Below, piece by piece: positions 25,244 to 33,831 of a stretch of 64,000 nucleotides of DNA (its first letter is position 1; every line of letters begins with the position of its first letter). The notes below the pieces were generated by a model. That model ran no database searches. It saw only the letters and a list, made by a program, of their open reading frames with translations, and was not told the DNA's origin. Source of the DNA: Hymenobacter sp. UV11. GTDB taxonomy: Bacteria > Bacteroidota > Bacteroidia > Cytophagales > Hymenobacteraceae. The DNA is taken from the NCBI RefSeq assembly GCF_004684095.1, contig NZ_SRII01000001.1, forward strand, positions 608,799 to 672,798, read 5' to 3'. A program made the position numbers and the translations under genes.

Positions 25244-26973
25244 TCCCAGCCCAGCCACTTCTGGAAGCCGGCCTTCTGCGCCTCGTCGGCCTCGACCAGC
25301 TTCTCCACCGCGTAGCGGGTGCCAAACCCTACCCCCGGCTGCGCGGCCAGCTCCACCAGCAGCAGCCGGTTTTGCCGGAATACGGCCACCTCGTAGCGCG
25401 GGGCCTCGGTGCTGAGCAGGCTCTGTAGATTCATATCGACGCGGCGGCCGTTGATGGCCACAATCTCATCATCGACGGTGAGTGCGGCGGCGGCCGGCGA
25501 GCCGGGCCAGATATAAGTGACCTCCGTGCGCTCGTTTTTCACCACCGTACGGAAGCCAAAAGTGCCTTCTGAGGCTGAGGCGTTTTCCATGGTCACCAGC
25601 TGGCAGCCCACGGTGTGCAACGCCTTGTCGAGCGGTTCTTGCAGGGGCGCGGTGCCATTGATAAACTTATCAAAATAGACCTGCATTTTGCGGCCGGCCA
25701 CTTCGCCCACAATGCGCGCGTAGTCCTCATCGGTGTAGCCGATGCCGGTTTTGCCAAAGTCCTCGTAGAGGCGACGCATCACGTCGTCGAGGCTGCGGGC
25801 GTGGCCGTGCAGCTGCCGGATGGTGAGGTCGAGTAGCAGCGCGGCCAGCGCGCCCTTGTGGTACACGCTCACCTTGCGGTCGGGCACGCCGGGCCGGTAG
25901 CCATCGAGCCAGAGGTCCATGCTGGCATCGGCCAGGCTTAGGTTCTGGCCGCCCATGTCGTCGTAGTGCTTACGCAGCACGATGTTCAGTTCCTCAAAAT
26001 ACTGGGCCGGCGTGCGCACGTGGCTGCGGGCCAGCAGGTACTCGCCGTAGTAGGTCGTGATGCCCTCGGCGATGTAGCAGGTGCGAAAATAATTTTCGCG
26101 GGCGTAGTCATAGGGCTGCATCTCGGCCGGGCGAATGGCTTTGATGTTCCAGGTATGAAACAGCTCGTGGCAGCTCACGCCCAGCAGCTCTTTATATAGC
26201 GCCTCGTGCATCAGCAGCTCGGCCGGGCCCAGCACAATCACCGTCGAGTTGTGGTGCTCCACGCCGTGGTAGTGCTGGTAGGGCAAAAACTGGTTAAGAA
26301 AATGATAATCAGTCACTGGGAAGTCGCCGAACAGCTGAATCTGTTCCTCCGAAAACGCCTTGAAATCAGCCAGCAGCCGGGGCCAATTAACTAGTGCTTC
26401 CTCGCCCTGCGCCCACACGTGGAAGGGCACGCCACCCGCCTCGTACTGCTGGTGCTGAATGCTGGGGCTGGCAATGAGCGGCGCATCGGCCAGCTGGTCA
26501 AAGTTGCTGGCTTGCAGCGTATTGGGAAGCGTCTGGGGTAGGCCGCAGGCCAGTCGCCAGTCGGCGGGCAGGTCGAGGGTAAGCTGGCAGGGGGCGTCTT
26601 GCTGGCCCTCGGCGTACATCAGGGCTTGTACGGGGTTGAGGTAGAGCTGCGTAGCGTCGAGCCACGAGCCGCCAGCATCCATCTGGTGGGCGTAAAAATT
26701 GTAGCGCACGCGCACGCTGCGGCCCGCCGCGCCGGTCACTTCCCAGCGGTCCTTGGTCATTTTGCGGTAGGGTAGGGGCGCATCGGTTTCGGCATCACTG
26801 ATTTCGACCCGCTGAATTTTCTGGGCGAAATTCTGTAGCTCATAACGGCCTGGCCGCCACGCGGGCAATTGCAAGGCCAGCGGGCCGTCAGCCTCGGCCG
26901 GCACCTCCACCATGAGCTGAATCTGGAGGTAAAACGTGAGCGGATTTTCGAAGGAAATGTGATAGTAAGTCAT
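25237..26973 (-). CDS. M61-family aminopeptidase with C-terminal PDZ domain
   Basis: 578 residues from the ATG at 26973 (MTYYHISFENPL). The zinc site HELFHTWNIKAIRP (HExxH near residue 265) follows an all-beta N-terminal domain; the downstream Glu ligand is probably in YIAEGITTYYGE. A PDZ-like domain ends the protein (residues about 480-560, VTYIWPGSPAAAAL and DDEIVAINGRRV). M61 glycyl aminopeptidases cleave N-terminal Gly or Ala; substrates in Bacteroidota are unknown. No signal peptide is evident from this start. Confidence 0.9.
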   Translation of the reverse strand: MTYYHISFENPLTFYLQIQLMVEVPAEADGPLALQLPAWRPGRYELQNFAQKIQRVEISDAETDAPLPYRKMTKDRWEVTGAAGRSVRVRYNFYAHQMDAGGSWLDATQLYLNPVQALMYAEGQQDAPCQLTLDLPADWRLACGLPQTLPNTLQASNFDQLADAPLIASPSIQHQQYEAGGVPFHVWAQGEEALVNWPRLLADFKAFSEEQIQLFGDFPVTDYHFLNQFLPYQHYHGVEHHNSTVIVLGPAELLMHEALYKELLGVSCHELFHTWNIKAIRPAEMQPYDYARENYFRTCYIAEGITTYYGEYLLARSHVRTPAQYFEELNIVLRKHYDDMGGQNLSLADASMDLWLDGYRPGVPDRKVSVYHKGALAALLLDLTIRQLHGHARSLDDVMRRLYEDFGKTGIGYTDEDYARIVGEVAGRKMQVYFDKFINGTAPLQEPLDKALHTVGCQLVTMENASASEGTFGFRTVVKNERTEVTYIWPGSPAAAALTVDDEIVAINGRRVDMNLQSLLSTEAPRYEVAVFRQNRLLLVELAAQPGVGFGTRYAVEKLVEADEAQKAGFQKWLGWDH

Positions 26974-27001
26974 GGGCAAGAGGGAATGCAACTGGCAATG
27001 T

Positions 27002-27110
27002 AAAACGGAGTGGTACTCCGTTTGGACGCAAGCAGTGGTAAATAAGGGGGTAGGGTACGCCTACTACGTACCTTATGACTTGGATGCAAAACGGAGTGGC
27101 ACTCCGTTTT
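27002..27110. repeat. Two direct copies of a short hairpin upstream of rpmH
   Basis: AAAACGGAGT-GGT-ACTCCGTTT at 27002-27023 and AAAACGGAGT-GGC-ACTCCGTTTT at 27088-27110 are near-identical perfect 9-10 bp palindromes 86 bases apart in the M61-rpmH gap. The second ends 9 bases before the rpmH -33 element. Either an interspersed small repeat or an operator pair. Confidence 0.75.
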
Positions 27111-27119
27111 ACTTAGCGC

Positions 27120-27150
27120 TTGCTATTCTAAAACGAAATTCGTACCTTTG
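27120..27150 (+). promoter_or_regulatory. Promoter of rpmH-rnpA
   Basis: TTG 27120-27122, 20 bases, TACCTTTG 27143-27150. Predicted start near 27157, about 20 bases before the rpmH ATG. Confidence 0.75.
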
Positions 27151-27177
27151 CCGGCCCAACTCGCAATTTGACCGGAC

Positions 27178-27336
27178 ATGAAACGTACCTATCAACCCTC
27201 GCAGCGCAAGCGCCGCAACAAGCACGGTTTCCGCAACCGTATGGAAACCGCTAACGGCCGCAACGTGCTGGCCCGTCGCCGCGCCAAAGGCCGCAAGCGC
27301 CTCACCGTATCGGACGAAGGCCGTCACAAGCGCTAG
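27178..27336 (+). CDS. rpmH: 50S ribosomal protein L34
   Basis: 52 residues beginning [18 protein letters not shown] and ending VSDEGRHKR, an unmistakable L34. It is strongly basic and of normal length for Bacteroidota. L34 binds 23S rRNA in the large subunit. rnpA follows 128 bases later, the usual bacterial pair, but dnaA is not seen beside it, so there is no sign here of the replication origin sometimes linked to rpmH. Confidence 0.98.
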   Translation: MKRTYQPSQRKRRNKHGFRNRMETANGRNVLARRRAKGRKRLTVSDEGRHKR

Positions 27337-27464
27337 GTTTTTAAGCTGTTAGCAACTAGCTGATAGCTTTTGTCTGGCAGGTAGCCGCATTGTTGGGGTA
27401 GGTACTTCTTTGGCTTAGCCAGGAATAACTACCGCTACAATGCGGCTTCGCCATTTCTACTATC

Positions 27465-27902
27465 GTGACCGAACTCCCCGCCGCCAGCGCGCCGCTGCCC
27501 ACTGGCCGAACGTATACTTTCCCCAAAGCGGAGCACCTGTGCAGCAAAAAGCGCATCGAGCAGCTTTTTAATCGCCAGAATCCTTCGCTGGGAGTTTACC
27601 CGCTGCGCCTCACCTGGATGCCGGCCCCGGCGCGCACCACTACCCCCCCCGAAGTGCTCATTACGGTGCCTAAGCGCACCTTCAAGCGGGCCGTGGACCG
27701 CAACCGCCTCAAGCGCCTGATGCGCGAGGCCTACCGCTTGAATAAGTACCGCTTACTGGAAGCTGAAAATGGCCATCCGGTGGCGCTACTGGGGATTTTG
27801 TACACGGGCAAAGAAAAAAGCGAGTTGGGCCTGATAGAAAAAAAATTAATTTCCGGGATGAATCGTTTGCTGGCAGAAGCCGCGGTGCAACCTGCATCGT
27901 AG
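27465..27902 (+). CDS. rnpA: Ribonuclease P protein component
   Basis: 145 residues from a GTG at 27465. The family signature FKRAVDRNRLKRLMREAYRL (RNR motif) is at about 69-88, preceded by TFPKAEHLCSKKRIEQLF. The protein helps RNase P RNA bind the tRNA precursor leader. The first 15 residues (TELPAASAPLPTG) are an extension not needed by the family. In the 128-base gap after rpmH, AGCCGCATTGT (27383-27393) and ACAATGCGGCT (27437-27447) form an 11 bp inverted repeat. Confidence 0.94.
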   Translation: MTELPAASAPLPTGRTYTFPKAEHLCSKKRIEQLFNRQNPSLGVYPLRLTWMPAPARTTTPPEVLITVPKRTFKRAVDRNRLKRLMREAYRLNKYRLLEAENGHPVALLGILYTGKEKSELGLIEKKLISGMNRLLAEAAVQPAS

Positions 27903-28004
27903 GTAGGCAACTCTTCACTAAGAAACGAAGAATGAATTGGGAGAAAATAAGAATCGCTATTTAAGTAGCGTTTCCTCCGGCATTCTTCATTATCTTTCTG
28001 CCCG

Positions 28005-29699
28005 ATGATAAACCGTAAAAAATTACTCGCAACTCTTGGTCTGGGCGCGCTCGGCCTTGTTAGCTTTCGGGCCGCGTCCGATAGCGAGCGGTATTTTGAG
28101 ATTGCCAAGAACCTCGACATCTTCGCTACCCTCTTCAAGGAAGTGAACACGTATTACGTGGACGAGATTACGCCCGGCAAGCTGGTGAAAACGGGCATCG
28201 ACGGCATGCTGAAATCGCTGGACCCGTACACTAACTACATACCCGAGGACGATATTGAGGACTTCCGCACGCTCACGACCGGCCAGTACGGCGGCATCGG
28301 GGCGGTGGTGGTGAAGCGCAATGGCAAAACGGTGGTGCAGAGCGCCTACGAGGGCTACCCCGCCCAAAAGGCTGGTTTGCTACCCGGTGATGAAATCCTG
28401 ACTATCAACAATATCAATGTTGATAAAAAGACCAACGCCGACATTAGCAAGCTGCTCAAGGGCCAAGCCAACTCGGTGGCCAAGCTGATGGTGACGCGCT
28501 ACGGCCAGGATAAGCCGGTCGAAATCGACATCACCCGCGATAAAATTCAGGTTGATAACGTGCCGTATTACGGCATGCTAACCGGCGATATTGGCTACTT
28601 TCAGCTGGGCGGCTTTACGATGGATGCGGGCCGCGAAGTGCGCAACGCCGTGGTAAAGCTCAAGGAAAAAGGTGCGAAAAAACTGATTTTTGATATTCGT
28701 GATAATCCCGGTGGGCTGCTCAATGAGGCGGTAAACATCTCCAACTTGTTTGTAGACAAGGGTTTCGACGTAGTAAGCACCAAGGGCAAGGTGACGGAGT
28801 GGAACAAGACATACAAGGCGCTCGACGTGCCGCTCGATACTCAAATACCGATTGCCATCATTACGAGCAACCGCTCGGCCTCGGCGTCGGAAATCGTGTC
28901 GGGCGTGCTGCAGGACTATGACCGCGCCGTGCTGGTGGGCGAGCGCACCTTTGGCAAGGGCCTCGTGCAGGCTACCCGGCCGCTGAGCTACAACTCGCAG
29001 CTGAAGGTGACCACGGCCAAGTACTACATCCCTAGCGGGCGCTGCATTCAGGAAATCGACTACTCGCACCGCGCCGATGATGGCGCGCTGACCAAGTTCC
29101 CGGATTCGCTGCGCACGGCCTTCAAAACGGCCGCCGGCCGCACCGTGTACGATGGCGGCGGCGTGGCTCCCGATGTAGATGTGCAGGACCGCGAAATCGC
29201 CGACATTACCCGCGTGCTCATCCAGAAGAGCTACCTGTTCGACTACGCTACCCGCTACCGCTCCGAGCACGCCACCATCGTGCCGGCCCGTGAGTTCAAA
29301 TTGTCAGATACGGATTACCAAAAGTTTGTCGCGTACCTGCAAGGCAAGAGCATGGCCTACAGCACCGACGCCGAGCGCGTGCTCACCGACCTTACCAAGA
29401 AGGTGAAGGAGGAAAAGCACTACGAAGACGTGAAGCCCGAGTTGGACGCTATCAAGCGCAAAGTAGCCGCCAACAAAACCAACGACTTGCAGCGCTTTAA
29501 ACCCGAAATCAGGGAGCTGCTGGAGGAAGAAATCGCCTCGCGCTACTACTACGAGAAGGGCCGCACCGAAGCGGGCTTCGACGACGACCCCAATATCCAG
29601 GCCGCCGTGGCCGTGCTCAACGACCCCAACCGCTACGCGGCGCTGCTAAAACCAGGGGGTAGGGCCGCCAGCGCCACGAAGTCGGCGGGTACGAAGTAG
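28005..29699 (+). CDS. S41-family C-terminal processing peptidase (CtpA-like)
   Basis: 564 residues. An N-terminal segment (KKLLATLGLGALGLVSFRAA) could be a signal anchor. A PDZ domain spans about 85-165 (GGIGAVVVKRNGKTVV, PGDEILTINNI), then the S41 protease domain with catalytic Ser in SNRSASASEIVSG near residue 295 and Lys in VGERTFGKGLVQATRPL. A helical C-terminal region follows to a Lys-rich end. These proteases trim or degrade periplasmic proteins. A terminator follows directly. Confidence 0.92.
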   Translation: MINRKKLLATLGLGALGLVSFRAASDSERYFEIAKNLDIFATLFKEVNTYYVDEITPGKLVKTGIDGMLKSLDPYTNYIPEDDIEDFRTLTTGQYGGIGAVVVKRNGKTVVQSAYEGYPAQKAGLLPGDEILTINNINVDKKTNADISKLLKGQANSVAKLMVTRYGQDKPVEIDITRDKIQVDNVPYYGMLTGDIGYFQLGGFTMDAGREVRNAVVKLKEKGAKKLIFDIRDNPGGLLNEAVNISNLFVDKGFDVVSTKGKVTEWNKTYKALDVPLDTQIPIAIITSNRSASASEIVSGVLQDYDRAVLVGERTFGKGLVQATRPLSYNSQLKVTTAKYYIPSGRCIQEIDYSHRADDGALTKFPDSLRTAFKTAAGRTVYDGGGVAPDVDVQDREIADITRVLIQKSYLFDYATRYRSEHATIVPAREFKLSDTDYQKFVAYLQGKSMAYSTDAERVLTDLTKKVKEEKHYEDVKPELDAIKRKVAANKTNDLQRFKPEIRELLEEEIASRYYYEKGRTEAGFDDDPNIQAAVAVLNDPNRYAALLKPGGRAASATKSAGTK

Positions 29700-29708
29700 A
29701 ACTAAAAG

Positions 29709-29737
29709 AAAAAGCAGACCATCTGGTCTGCTTTTTT
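29709..29737. terminator. Terminator after the S41 protease gene
   Basis: AAAAAGCAGACCA pairs with TGGTCTGCTTTTTT around a very short loop, with a T6 run. It lies 12 bases before the AT-rich orphan gene. Confidence 0.9.
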
Positions 29738-29748
29738 AATGCTTTAAT

Positions 29749-30366
29749 ATGAACGAAAGAAAGCAAATGCTCGAAAATCTTATTAATCAAACCAGTATCT
29801 TAAAAGGTACGGTTGATTCATATGCAGATTTTGTCAACATTCTTAAATCCAAAGAGCTTCGTCTGTCAATCGTAGAAAAACTTCAAAGCCTGAGGACAGA
29901 ATCTGCGGAAACTAGAGCAGCGTTTATCTGCGAACAAAGCGAAGAAAACTTTACTGCTAATCGTGAAAAGTGGGGCATTCCTAATTTCAAGGAAGACCTA
30001 GTCAATAGTAGCGATTTCGAGAATGGTTTTCTGTGGAAATTTCGTGCTCACTCAACCTCTTGGAGTGAAAATCAATACGCTGATAAGTGGTTTTATACGT
30101 CTTTAGAAGCAAGAACAATCAGGCGCTATGAATTTTGGAAATGTGATGAAGGGCCAGATACATTAGACTTTTACTTCGAAGGAGATTATAAATCAATATT
30201 AGAGCGACTTTTAGCTGACCATATCCATGAAGTTCTTATTAGTCCCGCATTCTCTGCTAATGAATTAAAGAAATTTATAGCTGACTTTTCCGAGGATGAG
30301 GAAGATTACACGTTAGAGGAAGTTATAGAGGATTATATTAGTCAGAATCCAAATTACAAACCCTAG
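29749..30366 (+). CDS. AT-rich orphan gene, unknown function
   Basis: 205 residues, soluble, with aromatic-rich stretches (DFENGFLWKFRAHSTSWSEN, ADKWFYTSLEARTIRRYEFW) and an acidic C-terminus (DFSEDEEDYTLEEVIEDYI). I recognise no family. Its base composition is clearly more AT-rich than every flanking gene, with codons such as AAA, AAT and TTA frequent, suggesting recent acquisition. It starts directly after the S41 terminator and its stop overlaps the hldD stop by 4 bases. No transposase or att-like repeat is visible. Confidence 0.65.
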   Translation: MNERKQMLENLINQTSILKGTVDSYADFVNILKSKELRLSIVEKLQSLRTESAETRAAFICEQSEENFTANREKWGIPNFKEDLVNSSDFENGFLWKFRAHSTSWSENQYADKWFYTSLEARTIRRYEFWKCDEGPDTLDFYFEGDYKSILERLLADHIHEVLISPAFSANELKKFIADFSEDEEDYTLEEVIEDYISQNPNYKP

Positions 30367-31331
30367 TAATAAGCTCCCGCAACCAAATACCCTTGCACAT
30401 AATCCCGAATACCCTCCTCCAGCGATGCAAACGGCCGGTCGTAGCCGATGCTGCGCAGCTTGCGCATGTCGGCTTCGGTGAAGTACTGGTAGGTGTCGCG
30501 GATGTCCTCGGGGGTGTCGCGGAAGCGGATATCGGGGGGTAGGCCCATGGCGGCGAAGGTGTTGAGGGCGAGGTCCTGGAAGGTGCGGGCCTGGCCGGTG
30601 CCGAGGTTGTAGAGGCCTGAGTGCGTGCGGTGGTGCAGCAGGAAGTAGCATACTTCCACCACGTCTTTTACATAGACGAAATCGCGCATCTGGCCACCAT
30701 CGATGTACTCGGGGTTATGCGAGCGGAAGAGCTGCATGCTGCCGTTTTCGCGAATCTGGCGGAAGGCGTGCAGGATGACCGAGGCCATGCGGCCCTTGTG
30801 GTACTCGTTGGGGCCGTAGACGTTGAAAAACTTGAGCCCGGCCCAGAAATAGGGCTTCTCCTCTTGGGCCAGCGCCCAGGTATCGAAGTCGTTTTTGGAG
30901 TCGCCGTAGGGGTTGAGCGGACGCAAATGGAGGGGTAGGGCGTCGTCCTGGTCGGAGTAGCCGAGGCGGCCGTCGCCGTAGGTGGCGCCGCTGCTGGCGT
31001 ATACCAGCGGCAGGTTGTAGCGCACGCAGGCTTGCCACATCTGCTTGCTGTAGTGGAGGTTGAGCACGTCGAAAACGGCGGGGTCCTGCTCGGCGGTATC
31101 GGTGCGGGCGCCGAGGTGGAAGACAAACTCCACCTGCTCGTGGTGGGTATCGAGCCACTCGAAAAACTCCTCGCGGTCCACGTATTCGCGCAGCTTTTTG
31201 CCCTGAATATTAGGTAGTTTTTTCTCAATGGCAAAGTTGTCAACCACGACCAGGTCGTTGAAATTGGCGGCGTTGAGACGGGATACAAGGCAGCTGGCAA
31301 TGAAGCCGGCGGCGCCGGTGACGACTATCAT
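30363..31331 (-). CDS. hldD: ADP-glycero-manno-heptose 6-epimerase
   Basis: 322 residues of the extended short-chain dehydrogenase family. The NAD(P) loop VTGAAGFIASCLV is at the N-terminus and the catalytic YxxxK reads NPYGDSKNDFD. FFNVYGPNEYHKGRMASV is the HldD-type substrate region and GGQMRDFVYVKDVVEV is well conserved in this group. It epimerises ADP-D,D-heptose to the L,D form used in LPS inner core. Together with gmhA at 13220-13798 it indicates heptose LPS, although the remaining steps (hldE, gmhB) are not in the window. Tail-to-tail 4-base overlap with the orphan gene. Confidence 0.92.
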   Translation of the reverse strand: MIVVTGAAGFIASCLVSRLNAANFNDLVVVDNFAIEKKLPNIQGKKLREYVDREEFFEWLDTHHEQVEFVFHLGARTDTAEQDPAVFDVLNLHYSKQMWQACVRYNLPLVYASSGATYGDGRLGYSDQDDALPLHLRPLNPYGDSKNDFDTWALAQEEKPYFWAGLKFFNVYGPNEYHKGRMASVILHAFRQIRENGSMQLFRSHNPEYIDGGQMRDFVYVKDVVEVCYFLLHHRTHSGLYNLGTGQARTFQDLALNTFAAMGLPPDIRFRDTPEDIRDTYQYFTEADMRKLRSIGYDRPFASLEEGIRDYVQGYLVAGAYY

Positions 31332-31433
31332 AGGTTTTGGCTGATAGCTGATAGCAGAAAGCTACTAGCTGAACTACAAACGAAATCTGGCCTTAAAGGT
31401 AGCGCCGTGCGCTTGCTGGCTACCTTTGCGGTC

Positions 31434-32321
31434 ATGCGCGTTTGGCCCATTACTAGTCTATTACTGGCCGGATTGGTGGCCTGCCAGTCAGAAAACAAGC
31501 TGGCTACCCCCCCGGCTACCGTGCAAGTGCACGACGACCTGGGCCGGGAGTTGACCCTGCCCGCCCACCCGCGCCGCGTGCTGGCGCTGGCCCCTAGTCT
31601 CACCGAAATGCTGTATGCCGTGGCCGATACGGCCACCATCATCGCCCGCACGCAGGCCGACGACTACCCGGCCGCCGCGCTACGCAAGCCGCTGGTGAAC
31701 TCCTACCCCCTCGATTTGGAGCGACTCGTGGCCCTGCGGCCCGACGTGGTTTTTACGATAGAAGGCATGACGCCTCCCGACGCGGCCGCCCGCCTGGAGC
31801 AGCTCGGCATCCCGGTCTATTATCAGAAATACCGGCGCGTGGCCGATGTGCTGCGCGGCCTCAACGACCTGGGCCAGCTGCTGGGCCGCCCGGCGCAGGC
31901 CCGCCACCTCACCGACTCGCTGCAAGCGCAGCTCGACCAGCTGGCGGCTGGCCCTACCCCCCCGCGCCGGCCCACGGTGCTGGCCCTGGCTTCGGCCGAC
32001 CCTATTTATGCCTACGGCCAGAACACGCTGTTTACAGACGAAATTCGGCTGGCGGGCGGGCAAAATGCGGTGCGAGATACCTTTCCGCAGCCCTTCCCGG
32101 CCCTGACGCGGGAGTACATTTTGAAGATGAACCCGGACGTGGTGCTCGGCGGCCGGTTTGGGAAGCTCGACAGCACGTTTTTCAAGAACAACCCTGAACT
32201 GCAACGCACCCGCGCTTACCAGGGCCGCCGCGTGTTTGCCACCATGCCCAACCTGCTCCAACGCCCCAGCCCCCGCGTGGTGGAGGCCGTGCGCGAGCTG
32301 CAACGCCTGCTAACCAACTAG
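31434..32321 (+). CDS. Substrate-binding lipoprotein of a metal or corrinoid importer (BtuF-like)
   Basis: 295 residues from the ATG at 31434. The lipobox LLLAGLVAC places Cys at about residue 16. The helical-backbone fold is shown by DDLGRELTLPAHPRRVLALA, SLTEMLYAV, LRPDVVFTIEG and IPVYYQKYRRVADVL. Family members bind vitamin B12, haem or ferric siderophores; sequence alone does not decide. A TACCTTTG at 31421-31428 ends only 5 bases before the ATG, which would give a leaderless or nearly leaderless mRNA if used, but it lacks a good -33 TTG. The permease gene follows after 3 bases. Confidence 0.85.
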   Translation: MRVWPITSLLLAGLVACQSENKLATPPATVQVHDDLGRELTLPAHPRRVLALAPSLTEMLYAVADTATIIARTQADDYPAAALRKPLVNSYPLDLERLVALRPDVVFTIEGMTPPDAAARLEQLGIPVYYQKYRRVADVLRGLNDLGQLLGRPAQARHLTDSLQAQLDQLAAGPTPPRRPTVLALASADPIYAYGQNTLFTDEIRLAGGQNAVRDTFPQPFPALTREYILKMNPDVVLGGRFGKLDSTFFKNNPELQRTRAYQGRRVFATMPNLLQRPSPRVVEAVRELQRLLTN

Positions 32322-32324
32322 CTT

Positions 32325-33329
32325 ATGCCTGCCACGCACCCCGGCCGATGGCTGCTCGCGGGCACGCTGCTCACGCTGCTGCTACTGGGCCTGGGGCTGC
32401 GCGTGGGCTCGTACGTCACTAGCTGCGAGTTTATTCTGCGCACGCTGCGGCACTACGACCCCACCGACCCGGCCCAGCTGGTGCTGGTGCAGCTGCGGCT
32501 GCCGCGGCTGCTGCTGGCCTGGCTGGCTGGCGCGAGCCTCGCGTTGAGCGGCTACCTGCTGCAAACGCTGGTGACTAATCCGCTGGCCGACCCGTATTTG
32601 CTGGGCACGGCGTCGGGAGCATCGTTGGGGGCTATTATCACCTACCTTTTTTTTCCGGCGCTCACGTGGGGCGGGCTGTATTTGCCACCGCTGGCGGCCC
32701 TGGCGGGTGGGCTGCTGGCCACGGTACTGGTGGTGGCTATTGGCTCGCGGCGGGGGCGGGTGCTGCCGGCGCCGCTGCTGCTGGGGGGGGTAGCGGTGGG
32801 CGCGCTGGCGGCAGCAGCGGGCTCGCTTATTACATTTTTAAAGGCTGACCAAGGCAATTTGCAGACGGTGGTTTTTTGGGCGTTCGGGTCGTTTGAGCGG
32901 GCCAGCTGGGCGGTGCTGAGCTACCCGGCGGCCGTGCTGGTGGCCAGCCTGGGGCTGCTGGTTTTTCTGCAAAAAGACCTAAACCTACTGCTGCTGGGCG
33001 AGGAGCGGGCGCAGGCGCTGGGACTGCCGGTGGCGCGGCTGCGCTGGCTGCTGCTGGGGCTGGTGGCGGCCCTCACGGGGGGGGTAGTGGCGCTGTGCGG
33101 GCCGATAGGCTTCGTGGGCCTGGTGGTGCCGCACCTCACGCGGGGGCTGCTGGGCACGGCGGGCCGGGCTAATCTGGCGTTTTGCGCGGTGCTGGGCGGT
33201 GGCTTCCTGCTGGCCTGCGACCTGCTGGCGCGGCTGCTCTACCCCCCCGCCGGCCTGCCGGTGGGCCTGGTGACGGCCCTGTTGGGGGTGCCGTTTTTCG
33301 TATCTTTGCTGCGGAAAAAGAGTTTCTAG
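32325..33329 (+). CDS. FecCD/BtuC-family importer permease
   Basis: 334 residues with about ten hydrophobic helices. Family motifs include LPRLLLAWLAGASLALSGYL, LVTNPLADPYLLGTASGAS and GPIGFVGLVVPHLTR, the last in the cytoplasmic loop that contacts the ATPase. It should form a homodimeric inner-membrane channel fed by the upstream lipoprotein. The cognate ATP-binding protein is not downstream; the next gene is queD after a palindrome, so the ATPase must be encoded elsewhere. Many G/C runs (GGGGGGGTAG and similar) occur in frame. Confidence 0.9.
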   Translation: MPATHPGRWLLAGTLLTLLLLGLGLRVGSYVTSCEFILRTLRHYDPTDPAQLVLVQLRLPRLLLAWLAGASLALSGYLLQTLVTNPLADPYLLGTASGASLGAIITYLFFPALTWGGLYLPPLAALAGGLLATVLVVAIGSRRGRVLPAPLLLGGVAVGALAAAAGSLITFLKADQGNLQTVVFWAFGSFERASWAVLSYPAAVLVASLGLLVFLQKDLNLLLLGEERAQALGLPVARLRWLLLGLVAALTGGVVALCGPIGFVGLVVPHLTRGLLGTAGRANLAFCAVLGGGFLLACDLLARLLYPPAGLPVGLVTALLGVPFFVSLLRKKSF

Positions 33330-33402
33330 GTGTCAGTTGTTCGTTGTCAGTTGTCAGGCTGTGCGAAAAAGGGCTGACAACTAATAACGAATAACTGACA
33401 CC
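33330..33402. repeat. Palindrome upstream of queD
   Basis: Arms of about 29 bases, starting AGGTGTCAGTTGTTCGTTGT on the left and ending AACGAATAACTGACACCT on the right, with few mismatches around a central AAAAAGGG region. It fills the permease-queD gap. Confidence 0.8.
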
Positions 33403-33409
33403 TAAAAAC

Positions 33410-33826
33410 ATGCTATACGTTAGCCGCCGCGAGCACTTTAATGCCGCCCATAAGCTCTATAACCCCGCCTGGAGCCCGGAGCGCAATGCGGAGGTGTTCG
33501 GTCCCTGCGCCAACGAGAACTGGCACGGCCACAACTACGAGATGATAGTGACCGTGAAGGGCCAGCCCGACCCCGACACCGGCTTCGTAGTGGACCTCAA
33601 GGCTTTGAGTGACCTGCTGCGCACGCACATCACCGACCAGGTTGACCACAAAAACCTCAACCTCGACGTGCCCTTCCTGACTGGCCAGCTGGCTAGTACC
33701 GAAAACTTGGCTGTGGCTTTCTGGCAGATTATCGAGCGCGAGCTACCCGCTATCAGCTCGGCCAAGCTACACTGCGTGAAAATCTACGAAACGCCCCGCA
33801 ACGCGGTGGAATACTTTGGCGGCTAG
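33410..33826 (+). CDS. queD: 6-carboxytetrahydropterin synthase / PTPS family
   Basis: 138 residues. Zinc ligands are His14 (HFNAAHKL), His39 and His41 (NWHGHNYEM) and the nucleophile is Cys33 (GPCANENWHGH). DQVDHKNLNLDVPFL holds the second catalytic His and PTENLA-type motif appears as ASTENLAVAFW. The family makes 6-carboxytetrahydropterin for queuosine or pyruvoyltetrahydropterin; the CxxxxxHxH spacing fits the QueD-type, but no other queuosine gene is nearby. Two distinct palindromes flank the gene, isolating it from the permease and lpxB. Confidence 0.88.
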   Translation: MLYVSRREHFNAAHKLYNPAWSPERNAEVFGPCANENWHGHNYEMIVTVKGQPDPDTGFVVDLKALSDLLRTHITDQVDHKNLNLDVPFLTGQLASTENLAVAFWQIIERELPAISSAKLHCVKIYETPRNAVEYFGG

Positions 33827-33831
33827 CGCCG

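Noticed and set aside
27178..27902. Replication origin next to rpmH-rnpA
   Set aside because: dnaA is absent here and I see no cluster of DnaA boxes in the gaps around the pair.
31332..31433. Cobalamin riboswitch upstream of the BtuF-like gene
   Set aside because: The gap is about 100 bases and I find no B12-box-like sequence or matching stems.
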